A DNA stretch of 24,161 nucleotides. Source: Bacillota bacterium. Lineage in GTDB: Bacteria; Bacillota; Clostridia; Lachnospirales; Lachnospiraceae. The stretch's first letter is position 1; each line of letters starts with the position of its first letter. Of the stretch, positions 1-7,680 are shown one piece after another. A program made the position numbers and the translations under genes. Location: contig JAEZKA010000026.1 in the NCBI GenBank assembly GCA_023436225.1, positions 1-24,161 on the forward strand, read 5' to 3'. The notes under the pieces were generated by a model. That model saw nothing but the letters and a program-made list of their open reading frames with translations, searched no databases and had not been told where the DNA came from.

Positions 1-25
1 ATAGGTTCGAGCCCTATAGGTCCCA
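1..25 (+). tRNA. tRNA 3' end, partial, isotype not determinable
   Basis: Only the T arm and 3' acceptor strand are in the window. The T stem pairs 1-5 with 13-17 around a TTCGAGC loop. It is followed by seven acceptor bases (18-24, AGGTCCC) and discriminator A25. The missing 5' strand should read GGGACCT. The anticodon lies upstream, so the amino acid cannot be assigned. No CCA is encoded. Confidence 0.85.
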
Positions 26-30
26 TTTGT

Positions 31-116
31 GCCGGCGTGGCGGAACTGGCAGACGCACAGGACTTAAAATCCTGCGGGACTAATCTCCCGTACCGGTTCG
101 ATTCCGGTCGCCGGCA
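31..116 (+). tRNA. tRNA-Leu (UAA)
   Basis: Acceptor GCCGGCG (31-37) pairs with CGCCGGC (109-115); the discriminator is A116. The anticodon arm has a CTTAAAA loop, giving anticodon TAA. A long variable arm (GCGGGAC...CTCCCGT region) is typical of class II tRNA-Leu. It starts 5 nt after the partial tRNA, so both belong to one transcript. No CCA is encoded. Confidence 0.96.
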
Positions 117-174
117 TTATTCTATAAATTAAATATAGAGTAATGCTGTTTTTCATTTATCGACGGCATAATAT

Positions 175-248
175 GTGTGCTTAGCTCAGCTGGATAGAGC
201 GTCTGGCTACGGACCAGAAGGTCGGGAGTTCGAATCTTCTAGCACACG
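175..248 (+). tRNA. tRNA-Arg (ACG)
   Basis: Acceptor GTGTGCT (175-181) pairs with AGCACAC (241-247); the discriminator is G248. The anticodon loop CTACGGA gives ACG, whose A34 is normally deaminated to inosine by TadA to read CGU, CGC and CGA. It is the last gene of this tRNA run; a strong terminator follows after 5 nt. No CCA is encoded. Confidence 0.96.
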
Positions 249-253
249 TCGTG

Positions 254-293
254 AATGCATTGTATACATAGCATGTATACAATGCATTTTTTT
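254..293 (+). terminator. Intrinsic terminator of the first tRNA run
   Basis: A perfect 16-bp inverted repeat (254-269 with 273-288) around a 3-nt loop, followed by a run of seven T (287-293). It sits directly behind tRNA-Arg(ACG). Confidence 0.93.
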
Positions 294-520
294 GCTATAC
301 AGAAATTTCGTCTTATATCACAAAAGCCCTACTGTAGGTAAGAAATTCCTTGGGATTACTCACTCTACTTTGTAGGTAAAGAGCTGTAAGTAACAACTCG
401 GTGCTATGCGAGTGTGCAATTGAAAATTCTTAATTTAGAAAATTAATCAAACTTTAACTCTTGAAACATTTACGAAGCAGAGAGCTTATGATAGAATGTT
501 CAAAAGGAGGCAGATGCCAA
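294..520. other. Intergenic, no gene seen
   Basis: Apart from the Shine-Dalgarno of the next gene (503-510) I see no gene or convincing promoter here. An in-frame ATG at 461 would extend the DUF1700 gene, but it lacks a ribosome site and the extra residues do not look like part of the family. Confidence 0.5.
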
Positions 521-991
521 ATGAATAAAAGAGAATTTCTAGATATATTACGTCAGTCGTTAAGCGGAGAAGTAGATAATCAAAGCATTGAAGAGAATAG
601 TAGGTATTATGATGGTTATATAAGCGCTCAGACCCTTGAGGAAGAGGCAGAAATTATAGATAGGCTCGGAGATCCCAGATTGATTGCAAAGACTATTATT
701 GAGGCAGATAAGGCATCAAAAGAGAAAAACGTGAAGAATTGGTCGGAATCGAATTATCAGAGATATACTGCAGGAGAAGAGGAGGAATATAGCTCTAATT
801 CCACTGAACACAGTAAGAATTTTTTCTTTACCAATATGAAATGGTATCATAAGCTAATTGCGATACTCGTAATCATTTTATTCTTTGTACTTATTGCTAT
901 AATCGGGCGATTTGTCATCGCTACTATATTCACCTTTGGCTTACCGATTTTGCTTATATTACTGGTGATGTCATTATTTCGTAAACGTTGA
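521..991 (+). CDS. HAAS/DUF1700-family membrane protein
   Basis: A 156-residue protein. The first 65 residues match the HAAS (DUF1700) domain: a helical start MNKREFLDIL, a YYDGYI motif near residue 30 and LGDP near 50, followed by a helix. A charged, Glu-rich linker (about 65-105) leads to two closely spaced hydrophobic segments (about 111-130 and 131-150) and a basic RKR tail. It is therefore probably membrane anchored with the HAAS domain in the cytoplasm. The start at 521 is chosen because AAAGGAGG (503-510) lies 10 nt upstream. HAAS proteins are usually encoded beside a PadR-type repressor and are thought to work with it. No PadR gene is visible here and a tRNA run lies immediately upstream, so this copy appears orphaned. 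The exact function is unknown. Confidence 0.8.
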   Translation: MNKREFLDILRQSLSGEVDNQSIEENSRYYDGYISAQTLEEEAEIIDRLGDPRLIAKTIIEADKASKEKNVKNWSESNYQRYTAGEEEEYSSNSTEHSKNFFFTNMKWYHKLIAILVIILFFVLIAIIGRFVIATIFTFGLPILLILLVMSLFRKR

Positions 992-1068
992 GTGAATTTA
1001 CTGGATTAGTAAGAATTCGAAAGATAGAATAAATGAGCTGCAGAGCTTGTACAATAAAAAATTTTAAA

Positions 1069-1132
1069 GGCCATTCTCATGTAAAAATCAGAAGTAAATT
1101 CTGCTTACTACATCGAAGATGGTCTCTTTTTT
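1069..1132 (+). terminator. Terminator after the DUF1700 gene
   Basis: Outer arms GGCCAT (1069-1074) and ATGGTC (1119-1124) pair with one G-T. An inner CAGAA/TTCTG stem lies between them, and a T-rich tract (1125-1132) follows. The branched shape makes it weaker than a simple hairpin, but its position fits. Confidence 0.65.
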
Positions 1133-1137
1133 ATAGT

Positions 1138-1172
1138 GAAACGACCGCAAGGGGGAGCCATGCGGTCGTTTC
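1138..1172. other. Perfect 12-bp inverted repeat, G-rich loop
   Basis: GAAACGACCGCA (1138-1149) and TGCGGTCGTTTC (1161-1172) are perfectly complementary around an 11-nt loop containing five consecutive G. No T-run follows, so this is not an obvious terminator. A second hairpin, TGCTAGGG/CCCTAGCA, lies at 1213-1232. The role is unknown. Confidence 0.7.
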
Positions 1173-1598
1173 GATGAGGGGAGTATAAATAATTAATAAG
1201 GGGTTTATAACATGCTAGGGCTGTCCCTAGCACTTCTTTATTATAACTCAGATATTTTTATTATGCAATAATTATCTTAATTAATTGGGTTTGGTTAAAA
1301 AAAAATTATCAAAAATGGTATTAATAGATACCTAAATATATAATTCATGCAAAATGACGCACAAAACATTCTAAATTATCAGCTTTTTTGTAGACAATAC
1401 CATCAAAAGTTGAATGGAAATAATAGGTGAATATTATCGTGATTAATATCTAGCGATCTGTTGCATCTGTTTATAGTAACAAAATTTTATGTATATTTAT
1501 CGCCGAACAGCAAATAATAAACGTGTAATATCAACTCATGACGATTATCATCGAGTATGTTTTTATCGTCAAGACAACTCATTAATAGGAGGCCATTT
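1173..1598. other. AT-rich intergenic stretch without a gene
   Basis: About 425 bases with stops in all frames. Besides the 8-bp hairpin at 1213-1232 I see only scattered short palindromes. The promoter of the Asn-rich gene must lie here, but I could not identify a clear sigma-A or sporulation-sigma box. Confidence 0.5.
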
Positions 1599-1919
1599 AT
1601 GACAACAAGTAATAACAATTCTAAAAACAATCACACATCAAATGTAAGAAACACTACCGGCACAAGCAATAATACTTCTAATTCAAGCAGAAATGCGAAC
1701 ACAAGTAGTGATACAAGCAGAAATGCGAACACAAGCAATGATACAAGCAGAAATGCTAATACAAGCAACTATACAACAGGCACAAGCCGTAATGCTTCTG
1801 GTAGCAGATGTGAAGACTCCTCTAGAAACGACGCAGGATCCTCTAGAAATTCTTCCAGAAACACAACCAGTAACACAAATAGAAATAATTTTTTAGATGA
1901 TATGGATAATAACTATTAA
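1599..1919 (+). CDS. Small Asn/Ser/Thr/Arg-rich repeat protein
   Basis: A 106-residue hydrophilic, low-complexity protein rich in Asn, Ser, Thr and Arg, with no hydrophobic segment and no signal peptide. Its core is a 10-residue unit close to DTSRNANTSN in three tandem copies, encoded by a 30-bp DNA repeat (1681-1770). A degenerate continuation, a single Cys in SRCEDSSRND, and an acidic end with FLDDMDNNY follow. The start is set by AGGAGG (1587-1592), 6 nt before the ATG. An upstream in-frame ATG at 1557 lacks a ribosome site. A good terminator follows, so it is probably expressed as a single gene. No family is recognised. The composition resembles some small spore or coat proteins of Clostridia, but that is only a guess. 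Confidence 0.65.
   Translation: MTTSNNNSKNNHTSNVRNTTGTSNNTSNSSRNANTSSDTSRNANTSNDTSRNANTSNYTTGTSRNASGSRCEDSSRNDAGSSRNSSRNTTSNTNRNNFLDDMDNNY
1681..1770 (+). repeat. Three 30-bp tandem repeats inside the Asn-rich gene
   Basis: Units begin at 1681, 1711 and 1741. Each contains CAAGCAGAAATGC and encodes the SRNANTS motif. The unit length is a multiple of three, so gain or loss of a unit keeps the reading frame. The third unit differs mainly at codon wobble positions. Confidence 0.9.
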
Positions 1920-1944
1920 GCTTCAATAAAATCATTTAAGTGAC

Positions 1945-1984
1945 AAAAAGATCCTTTAAAGAGTAATCTTAAAGGGTCTTTTTT
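1945..1984 (+). terminator. Terminator after the Asn-rich gene
   Basis: AAAAGATCCTTTAA pairs with TTAAAGGGTCTTTT (one T-G pair) around a short loop, and six T follow. It lies 25 nt after the stop codon. Confidence 0.85.
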
Positions 1985-2044
1985 ATGCGCATAATGATGC
2001 TTTATTGAATATTATAATATAGGGATTAACTAAGATCCTAGGAT

Positions 2045-2116
2045 AAGGAATTACCTTCGGCAATGGAAAAGCTAGGAAGGTTGTATTAGCAGCGTTCCTT
2101 TACTTTTCTTTTTTTC
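2045..2116 (+). other. Candidate folded leader or attenuator
   Basis: Nested inverted repeats AAGGAA/TTCCTT (2045-2050, 2095-2100) and ACCTT/AAGGT (2053-2057, 2077-2081) are followed by a pyrimidine-rich, T-rich tract (2101-2116). This is terminator-like but has no gene directly upstream, so it may be a leader element of the rhodanese gene. I do not recognise it as a known riboswitch. Confidence 0.35.
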
Positions 2117-2120
2117 ATTA

Positions 2121-2153
2121 CAGCAGAAAGTTCGCAGAGCGTGCTTTCCATTG
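2121..2153. repeat. Intergenic palindromic repeat, copy 1
   Basis: Arms GAAAG (2126-2130) and CTTTC (2144-2148) flank a 13-nt core TTCGCAGAGCGTG. The same arm-core-arm design recurs at 5063-5093, 13213-13243 and 16257-16287. It lies just upstream of the rhodanese gene. Confidence 0.75.
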
Positions 2154-2184
2154 TTCATATATTTGAAAAGAGGTGCATAATGTG

Positions 2185-2493
2185 ATGTCTTTTGATACAA
2201 TTCGTACCAATGAAATTGCAAAATATATTGGAAATCCCAATGCGCTGATTATTGATCTAAGAGATCGCGATGAATACGACATCGGGCATATCCCGGGAGC
2301 AGTTAATATTCCATATGAGGAGCTCGAGGATTATACAAATCGATTTAAGAAAAGTCAGCAACTAATTTTTTATTGTGATCGAGGGAATATAAGCTTATTA
2401 GCAGCTAGAGATTTAATGAAATATGGGTATAATATTAAAAGCTTGTATGGCGGAATAAAGGCATATCATGGCAAGCTGGATAAAGGCATATAG
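2185..2493 (+). CDS. Single-domain rhodanese-like sulfurtransferase
   Basis: A 102-residue protein covering one rhodanese domain. The DLRDRDEYDIGHIPGAVNIP segment (residues 24-43) is the usual rhodanese signature. The active-site loop begins at Cys64 (CDRGN), which would carry the persulfide. The C-terminal GGIKAYHG matches the usual rhodanese GG-W-W ending, although Trp is replaced. Such proteins move sulfane sulfur to thiol acceptors in the cytoplasm; the partner here is unknown. The GAGGTG site (2170-2175) allows a GTG start at 2182 or the ATG at 2185, and I list the ATG. It stands 126 nt before the methyltransferase gene, so co-transcription is possible but not shown. Confidence 0.88.
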   Translation: MSFDTIRTNEIAKYIGNPNALIIDLRDRDEYDIGHIPGAVNIPYEELEDYTNRFKKSQQLIFYCDRGNISLLAARDLMKYGYNIKSLYGGIKAYHGKLDKGI

Positions 2494-2619
2494 AAATGTA
2501 CATTGACTAGTTACCTAAAGAGCTTTACAATAACAGTTACAGAATAAAAAACTACTACAAAATAGTAGTATAAAAATCCGGTTATTCTTAGGATAAAACT
2601 CGGTTAAATGGAGGTAGTT

Positions 2620-3768
2620 ATGAAACAATTTGAATATATTTCCCCTTGTCACTTTGGTCTGGAAGCTGTACTCAAGAGAGAGCTTATGGATCTAGGGCTT
2701 GAAATTACAAAGGTTGAGGACGGTAAGGTTACCTATACCGGTGATGAGAATACTTGTGCAAGAGCTAATGTCTTTCTTAGAACAACGGAACGGGTGCTAT
2801 TGAAAGTAGGAGCATTTAAGGCTGAGACCTTCGAAGAGCTATTTGAAAGTACAAAAGCCATTCCATGGGAGGAATATTTACCGAAGGATGCTAAGTTCTG
2901 GGTAGCAAAAGCAAATTCTGTGAACAGTAAGCTGTTCAGCCCCTCGGACATCCAGTCCATTATGAAAAAAGCGATTGTTGAGAGAATGAAGCTAAAATAT
3001 AAACAGGATTGGTTTGAGGAGTCAGGAGCATCTTATCCACTGCGAGTTACCATTATGAAGGATGAGGTCACGGTATGTATTGATACATCAGGAGAATCTC
3101 TTCATAAGAGAGGGTATCGAAGGCTGACCAGTAAAGCTCCTATCACAGAGACATTGGCTGCAGCACTTATTATGCTTACTCCCTGGAATAAGGATCGAAT
3201 TCTTGTGGACCCCTTCTGCGGCAGTGGTACGATACCGATTGAAGCAGCAATGCTTGGAGCAAAAATGGCTCCGGGGATGAACCGTAATTTTCTAGCGGAG
3301 ACTTGGTCCAATATTATCTCTAAGAATAGCTGGGAGCAAGCGAAGCAGGAAGCTCAGGCTCAGGTGCTAAGTGATGTTGAGATGAATATCCAGGGCTATG
3401 ATCTGGATGGAGAGATCATTAAGGCGGCAAGACAGAATGCCAGATGGGCAGGGGTGGATCATTTAATACATTTTCAACAGAAGCCCTTAAGTGAGTTAAG
3501 TAATAGTAAGAAATACGGCTTCATTATAACAAATCCTCCCTATGGAGAGAGATTAGAAGAAAAAAGAGAGTTACCTGGGCTTTATAAGGAGATAGGCAAA
3601 GTGTTCGGGGCTTTGGATGCTTGGTCATATTTTATTATAACCGGCTATGAGGATGCACAAAAGTATATTGGGAAACAGGCTGATAAGAACAGAAAGATAT
3701 ATAACGGTATGATGAAGACTTACTTCTATCAGTATATGGGACCCAGACCACCGAAACAAACTAAATAA
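2620..3768 (+). CDS. THUMP-domain 23S rRNA guanine-N2 methyltransferase (RlmL/YpsC type)
   Basis: A 382-residue protein. The N-terminal part (about 1-160) is a ferredoxin-like and THUMP RNA-binding region, beginning FEYISPCHFGLEAVLKREL as in the YpsC/RlmL family. The C-terminal part is a Rossmann methyltransferase with the SAM-binding motif DPFCGSGT (197-204) and the catalytic NPPYGER (305-311), the N-P-P-Y type used for base amino groups. The family makes N2-methylguanosine in 23S rRNA, and the length matches Firmicutes YpsC proteins. The start at 2620 is preferred over ATG 2608 because the upstream ATG overlaps the GGAGG site (2610-2614), which lies 5 nt from the chosen start. The exact target base cannot be told from sequence alone. 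Confidence 0.9.
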   Translation: MKQFEYISPCHFGLEAVLKRELMDLGLEITKVEDGKVTYTGDENTCARANVFLRTTERVLLKVGAFKAETFEELFESTKAIPWEEYLPKDAKFWVAKANSVNSKLFSPSDIQSIMKKAIVERMKLKYKQDWFEESGASYPLRVTIMKDEVTVCIDTSGESLHKRGYRRLTSKAPITETLAAALIMLTPWNKDRILVDPFCGSGTIPIEAAMLGAKMAPGMNRNFLAETWSNIISKNSWEQAKQEAQAQVLSDVEMNIQGYDLDGEIIKAARQNARWAGVDHLIHFQQKPLSELSNSKKYGFIITNPPYGERLEEKRELPGLYKEIGKVFGALDAWSYFIITGYEDAQKYIGKQADKNRKIYNGMMKTYFYQYMGPRPPKQTK

Positions 3769-3814
3769 CATTTTATATGGATAAAAAGCATACCCATGAC
3801 TTTCTATTGTCATG

Positions 3815-3878
3815 AAAAAAAAGATGTTGCAAAGCTGGATCGATGTGAGAGCATCAAAGCTTTGTAACATCTTTTTTT
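3815..3878. terminator. Bidirectional terminator between convergent genes
   Basis: The arms AAAGATGTT-CAAAGCT and AGCTTTG-AACATCTTT pair with one bulge. An A-run lies on the left (from 3815) and a T-run on the right (to 3878). It can therefore terminate both the methyltransferase gene (plus) and the hydrolase gene (minus). Confidence 0.9.
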
Positions 3879-3910
3879 ATTAAAAGTTATTTTATGTATT
3901 AGCTTCCTGA

Positions 3911-4831
3911 TCAGATCCGCTTTGCAATCCATTGCTGAATATCGGAATATACTTCTTCGTTGTTAAGCTCATTCAATAACTCATGGCGGCATTCCGGATA
4001 TAGCTTAGAGGATACATTAGAGAAACCGGTTTTCTTAAGAATGGATAGATACTTCTGTATATCTCTGCCGTAACCGCCTACAGGGTCTTTCTCGCCACTT
4101 ATAATAAAGAGAGGGAGTTCCATCTTAGTTAAACGGATGTGACTCTTTTTGGTGGCTCCCTGCGTTAGTTTTAATAAATCGTGGTAGAAGGAAGAGGTAC
4201 AAGTAAAACCGCAGTAAGGATCGTGGATATAAGCGCCTACCACCGGATTGCTTCTCGATAACCAATCAAATGCAGTGCGTTTGGAGAGTGAGGTATATTT
4301 CTTACTCCCAAACATAAGATTACTTAAAAACGGTGATAAATGCTTAGGTCCTTTAAACTTCATAACCAATGCAGAAAGGAATAAGCCGGACATGGTCAAA
4401 AGCCTGGCAGGAAAGGCGGTGCCACATAATACGACTCCGTTGTATTTGTCATATAATTGGATTACATTTCTTGCTATCAGAGAACCCATACTGTGCCCAA
4501 ACAGGAAGAACTTATTACTACGGTTGTTTTGCTCAATATATTCGCTGACAGAGATTGCATCCTCTACAACAAGCTGATAACCTTTATCAGGACCAAAAAA
4601 GCCTAATTCACTTAATTTTTTTTCAGTACCATGACCACGGTGATCATAGGTAAATACATCATATCCGTTATTTACCAGATACAACGCGAAGGCTTGATAC
4701 CTTTTCTGATGTTCAGCCATACCGTGTAGAACTAAAATACTGGCTTTCGGTCGTTTTAGACAACTATAGTGAGTAACCTGTGTAATATAACCGTCTTTTT
4801 GCTTTACTGCTATGTAGGCAACGTCGTTCAT
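3911..4831 (-). CDS. Alpha/beta hydrolase, monoacylglycerol lipase / serine aminopeptidase S33 type
   Basis: A 306-residue hydrolase with the full fold signature. HGMAEH (36-41) forms the oxyanion region and YDHRGHG (62-68) is typical of lysophospholipase/monoglyceride lipases. The nucleophile elbow is GHSMGS with Ser114, the acid is Asp249 in SGEKDP, and the histidine is His283 in CRHE. No signal peptide is seen, so it is likely cytoplasmic. It probably cleaves a carboxylic ester such as a monoacylglycerol or lysophospholipid; the real substrate is unknown. The start has AGAAGGAGA about 10 nt upstream. It is transcribed alone, convergent with the methyltransferase gene and divergent from the amidase operon, with its own promoter (4889-4917). 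Confidence 0.9.
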   Translation of the reverse strand: MNDVAYIAVKQKDGYITQVTHYSCLKRPKASILVLHGMAEHQKRYQAFALYLVNNGYDVFTYDHRGHGTEKKLSELGFFGPDKGYQLVVEDAISVSEYIEQNNRSNKFFLFGHSMGSLIARNVIQLYDKYNGVVLCGTAFPARLLTMSGLFLSALVMKFKGPKHLSPFLSNLMFGSKKYTSLSKRTAFDWLSRSNPVVGAYIHDPYCGFTCTSSFYHDLLKLTQGATKKSHIRLTKMELPLFIISGEKDPVGGYGRDIQKYLSILKKTGFSNVSSKLYPECRHELLNELNNEEVYSDIQQWIAKRI

Positions 4832-4888
4832 TTTTCTATAATCTCCTTCTCTGGTTGTAAGAAAGATCGTTCTAATTCACTATTTATA

Positions 4889-4917
4889 ATTATATCGGTA
4901 TTATTGTTAAAATGCAA
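4889..4917 (-). promoter_or_regulatory. Sigma-A promoter of the hydrolase gene
   Basis: On the minus strand TTGCAT (4917-4912), a 17-nt spacer, then TATAAT (4894-4889), about 58 nt before the start codon. Confidence 0.65.
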
Positions 4918-4979
4918 CAAGGATGATAGGAAAATCATGCCATAAATCTACAATTTTAGATAGTGGTATTAAATAAATA

Positions 4980-5008
4980 TTGAGTATATCGTCGTAATAA
5001 TATATAAT
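4980..5008 (+). promoter_or_regulatory. Sigma-A promoter of the amidase-rdgB operon
   Basis: TTGAGT (4980-4985), 17-nt spacer, TATAAT (5003-5008). Transcription from here would give a leader of about 165 nt that includes the palindrome at 5063-5093 and the hairpin at 5105-5136. Confidence 0.65.
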
Positions 5009-5062
5009 CTATGTAATATAGTAGTATTAGGTTGAAAAATCATGGATTTTACAATCTAATGC

Positions 5063-5093
5063 TATAGAAAGCACGCTTCGTGACCTTTCTATC
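5063..5093. repeat. Intergenic palindromic repeat, copy 2 (inverted)
   Basis: ATAGAAAG (5064-5071) and CTTTCTAT (5085-5092) flank a 13-nt core. Read on the minus strand, the core is GTCACGAAGCGTG, related to the core at 2131-2143. Confidence 0.8.
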
Positions 5094-5104
5094 ATCATGA
5101 ATTA

Positions 5105-5136
5105 TGTTCTGTCGCCGAAATTCGCAGAACGTTTTT
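5105..5136 (+). promoter_or_regulatory. Terminator-like hairpin in the amidase leader
   Basis: GTTCTG-CG pairs with CGCAGAAC with one bulged T, followed directly by GTTTTTG. It sits between the predicted promoter and the start codon, with no plus-strand gene upstream, so it could act as an attenuator. Confidence 0.45.
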
Positions 5137-5179
5137 GAATGATTGTGTGAATTATAAAAAGGACCCAGGAGGGTTAGTT

Positions 5180-6460
5180 ATGGATAAATCGCTACTCAAG
5201 AGAGGAGCAATTCAGAGTGTTGCATTAATGATAGCTGTGATTACTTCCTCATACGCTTTTGAGCAATATAGAACGGTAAAGATATCCGCAAGTAATATTA
5301 ATCAAGATGATATTGTGTATGCCTCCGTGACAGCTCAGGAAATTGACCTGGCAGACACTGGTATCGTCTCTTTTCCGGACGCGGAGAGTGATTTGACTTC
5401 AGGTCCATTTATTATGGCCACTTCCCTTAATGAACTTAGGAGTCAGGTAGATGCTGATATCATGAAGCAACTAGGTAAGGATTATTTGGTTATTAAAAAA
5501 CCAAGCTCCGATCAGAATTCTATCACTCTAGAGGATATCTATTTGAAAAATAGCATAAAGATCAATTTGAACGGAGTCTATCAGGATGGGATGGGCAGTT
5601 CAATGATTATGAGAGTAAGGGGAGAAGATTATTTCATCAAAGATCCGGCTTATACTGAAGTTATCACCCAAGAAATGGATAATGAGAGTGGAACTGTTAA
5701 AGAGATCATAACGAAGGATTATGGCAAGGATTTCAGCAGATCAATTACATTAACAGATTATACAGACAACGAAACAGGATTACCGAAAACAGAGATTCTG
5801 ATGGAATTGGATCGTGTTTATGCTTATACAATTTATGAGGACAATAATTACTTTTTTATCGACCTGAGAAAGCCATCTGAAGTTTATGATAAAATATTGG
5901 TTATCGATCCTGGCCACGGAGGTAAGGATGCAGGTGCTCTCTCAAAGGATGAGAAGTATTATGAAAAGAATATCAATCTTGGCATTGTATTGGCTTTGAA
6001 GGAACTTCTTGAAAAGGAGAATATCAAGGTTTATTATACTCGAACTGCGGATGATACTGTCTTTTTAAGACCGAGAGTAACTCTAGCTAATGCGGTGGAT
6101 TGCGATTATTTTATCAGTATCCATTGTAATTCCAATGAGGTCACCAGTCCAAATGGAACAGAGGTGCTGTATTATGACACTGAATTTAATAGTGTATCAT
6201 CAAGGGATTTAGCCGAATTATTCTCCGAGGAGCTGGCGAAGACAGTGGAACTGACTAATCGGGGAACCGTACTAAAGCATAAGAAGGATATCTTCATTAT
6301 GGACAAAGCGGAGGTTCCTATGATATTAATTGAGATGGGGTATCTATCCAATTCGGTGGATTTGAATTACTTGATTGATCAGCAGAATCAGAAGACAATA
6401 GCGCAGGGTATTTATAACGGCATTATGAAGGCTTTTGAAAAACTGCCCGTTTCCAGATAA
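5180..6460 (+). CDS. N-acetylmuramoyl-L-alanine amidase (amidase_3)
   Basis: A 426-residue protein. A hydrophobic segment near residues 11-26 behind KRG acts as a signal peptide or anchor, so the protein works outside the membrane. Residues 40-230 are an extracytoplasmic region I cannot assign. Residues 238-420 form an amidase_3 (AmiC/CwlD-like) domain that cleaves the amide bond between N-acetylmuramate and L-alanine in peptidoglycan. The zinc ligands are visible: His246 in DPGHGG, Glu262 in YYEKN and His315 in SIHCN; the catalytic Glu385 is in LIEMGYLSN. The start at 5180 follows AGGAGGG, while the in-frame upstream codon at 5135 has no ribosome site. It leads an operon with rdgB (36 nt gap) and the phosphoesterase. 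It may serve cell separation or spore cortex processing. Confidence 0.93.
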   Translation: MDKSLLKRGAIQSVALMIAVITSSYAFEQYRTVKISASNINQDDIVYASVTAQEIDLADTGIVSFPDAESDLTSGPFIMATSLNELRSQVDADIMKQLGKDYLVIKKPSSDQNSITLEDIYLKNSIKINLNGVYQDGMGSSMIMRVRGEDYFIKDPAYTEVITQEMDNESGTVKEIITKDYGKDFSRSITLTDYTDNETGLPKTEILMELDRVYAYTIYEDNNYFFIDLRKPSEVYDKILVIDPGHGGKDAGALSKDEKYYEKNINLGIVLALKELLEKENIKVYYTRTADDTVFLRPRVTLANAVDCDYFISIHCNSNEVTSPNGTEVLYYDTEFNSVSSRDLAELFSEELAKTVELTNRGTVLKHKKDIFIMDKAEVPMILIEMGYLSNSVDLNYLIDQQNQKTIAQGIYNGIMKAFEKLPVSR

Positions 6461-6496
6461 CAATAATCGACATACGAAAGTATTATGGAGGTAAGA

Positions 6497-7090
6497 ATGA
6501 GGAAAGTAATCTTTGCTACTTCAAATGAAGGAAAGATGAAAGAAATACGTGAAATTTTAAAGGATTTGAAAATAGAATTGCTATCCTTGAAGGATATTGG
6601 GCTTAATCTGGATATTGAAGAAAATGGTGAAACCTTTGAAGACAATGCTATCATTAAAGCAAAGGCTGTTGCAGAGTTAACGAACGAAATCGTGTTGGCA
6701 GATGATTCCGGCCTTGAAGTAGATTATATGGATAAAGCCCCCGGTGTATATTCCGCCAGATTTATGGGAGAGAATACGTCATATGATATTAAAAACCAAT
6801 ATATTATCGACCAATTAGCAACAGCGACGGAGGAAGAGAGAAGCGCTAGATTCGTATGTGTGATAGCATGTGCTTTTCCTAATGGAGAAGTTATAACACG
6901 CAGAGCTACCATTGAAGGTGCTATAGCAAAGCAGATTACCGGCACCAATGGCTTTGGATATGATCCGATATTCTTCGTACAAGAGTACGGCTGTACCACG
7001 GCTCAAATGCCATCTGAGTTAAAAAACGAGATAAGCCACCGCGGAAAGGCTCTTTGTGCGATGAAAGAAGCGTTAAAGCAATATTTATAG
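6497..7090 (+). CDS. rdgB: XTP/dITP diphosphatase (RdgB/HAM1 family)
   Basis: A 197-residue protein matching Ham1/RdgB along its length. It starts with the nucleotide-binding signature MRKVIFATSNEGKMKEI. The catalytic acidic motif LADDSGLEVD is near residues 71-80, and the GTNGFGYDPIF loop, diagnostic of the family, is near 152-162. ISHRGKA lies near the end. The enzyme hydrolyses ITP, dITP and XTP to monophosphates plus pyrophosphate, keeping deaminated purines out of DNA and RNA. GGAGG (6487-6491) supports the ATG at 6497; the earlier ATG at 6485 overlaps that ribosome site. It is followed after 22 nt by the YfcE-like gene, a common gene order in Firmicutes. Confidence 0.96.
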   Translation: MRKVIFATSNEGKMKEIREILKDLKIELLSLKDIGLNLDIEENGETFEDNAIIKAKAVAELTNEIVLADDSGLEVDYMDKAPGVYSARFMGENTSYDIKNQYIIDQLATATEEERSARFVCVIACAFPNGEVITRRATIEGAIAKQITGTNGFGYDPIFFVQEYGCTTAQMPSELKNEISHRGKALCAMKEALKQYL

Positions 7091-7112
7091 AAGCTGGAAG
7101 TGGAGAAGAAAG

Positions 7113-7598
7113 ATGAAGGTACTGATTGTTAGTGACACCCATGGTAGAAACCGCTGCTTAATTGATACAATTAATCGGGTGGGTCCGATTGATTTACTAA
7201 TTCATCTTGGAGACTTTGAGAACGGAGAGGAATATATTAAATCAATGATTACCTGTCCCATTGAGTTAGTATCAGGTAATAATGATTTTTTTAACGGATT
7301 ACCGAAGGATAAGCTGATTCAAATAGGGAAGTACAAGGTATTATTGACCCACGGTCATCGTTATGGTGTTAATTTCAGTACCGGAGCCATTATAGAGACA
7401 GCAAAGAGGGTTCAGGCTGATATTGTTATGTTCGGACATACCCATGTACCCCTGATTGATTTATCGGGTAGTGTATGGACAATCAATCCGGGAAGCCTTG
7501 CCCTTCCAAGGCAGAGTGGAAGAGTTCCAACCTTTATTATTATGGAATTGGATTCCGTAGGAGATGCTCATTTTACCCTGAATTATTATAAGGAATAA
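7113..7598 (+). CDS. YfcE/MJ0936-type metallophosphoesterase
   Basis: A 161-residue calcineurin-like phosphoesterase. The metal-binding motifs are in order: D8-x-H10 (SDTHG), GDFEN with Asp34, GNND (55-58), THGH (79-82) and GHTH (108-111). Members hydrolyse phosphodiesters with two divalent metal ions, usually manganese; the physiological substrate is not known for most. There is no signal peptide. It is the last gene of the amidase-rdgB operon. No clear terminator follows before the tRNA promoter at 7681, so operon transcripts may run into the tRNA region. Confidence 0.9.
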   Translation: MKVLIVSDTHGRNRCLIDTINRVGPIDLLIHLGDFENGEEYIKSMITCPIELVSGNNDFFNGLPKDKLIQIGKYKVLLTHGHRYGVNFSTGAIIETAKRVQADIVMFGHTHVPLIDLSGSVWTINPGSLALPRQSGRVPTFIIMELDSVGDAHFTLNYYKE

Positions 7599-7680
7599 TA
7601 GTTGGATGATTTACTTAATTTACCTTATTTTGTACTTTGTTGCTATATTTTAAAAAAAAGAAAAAAGTTATAAAAATATG

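Noticed and set aside
175..375. Open frame of 66 codons starting inside tRNA-Arg
   Set aside because: It overlaps the tRNA and its terminator, has no ribosome site and no protein-like character.
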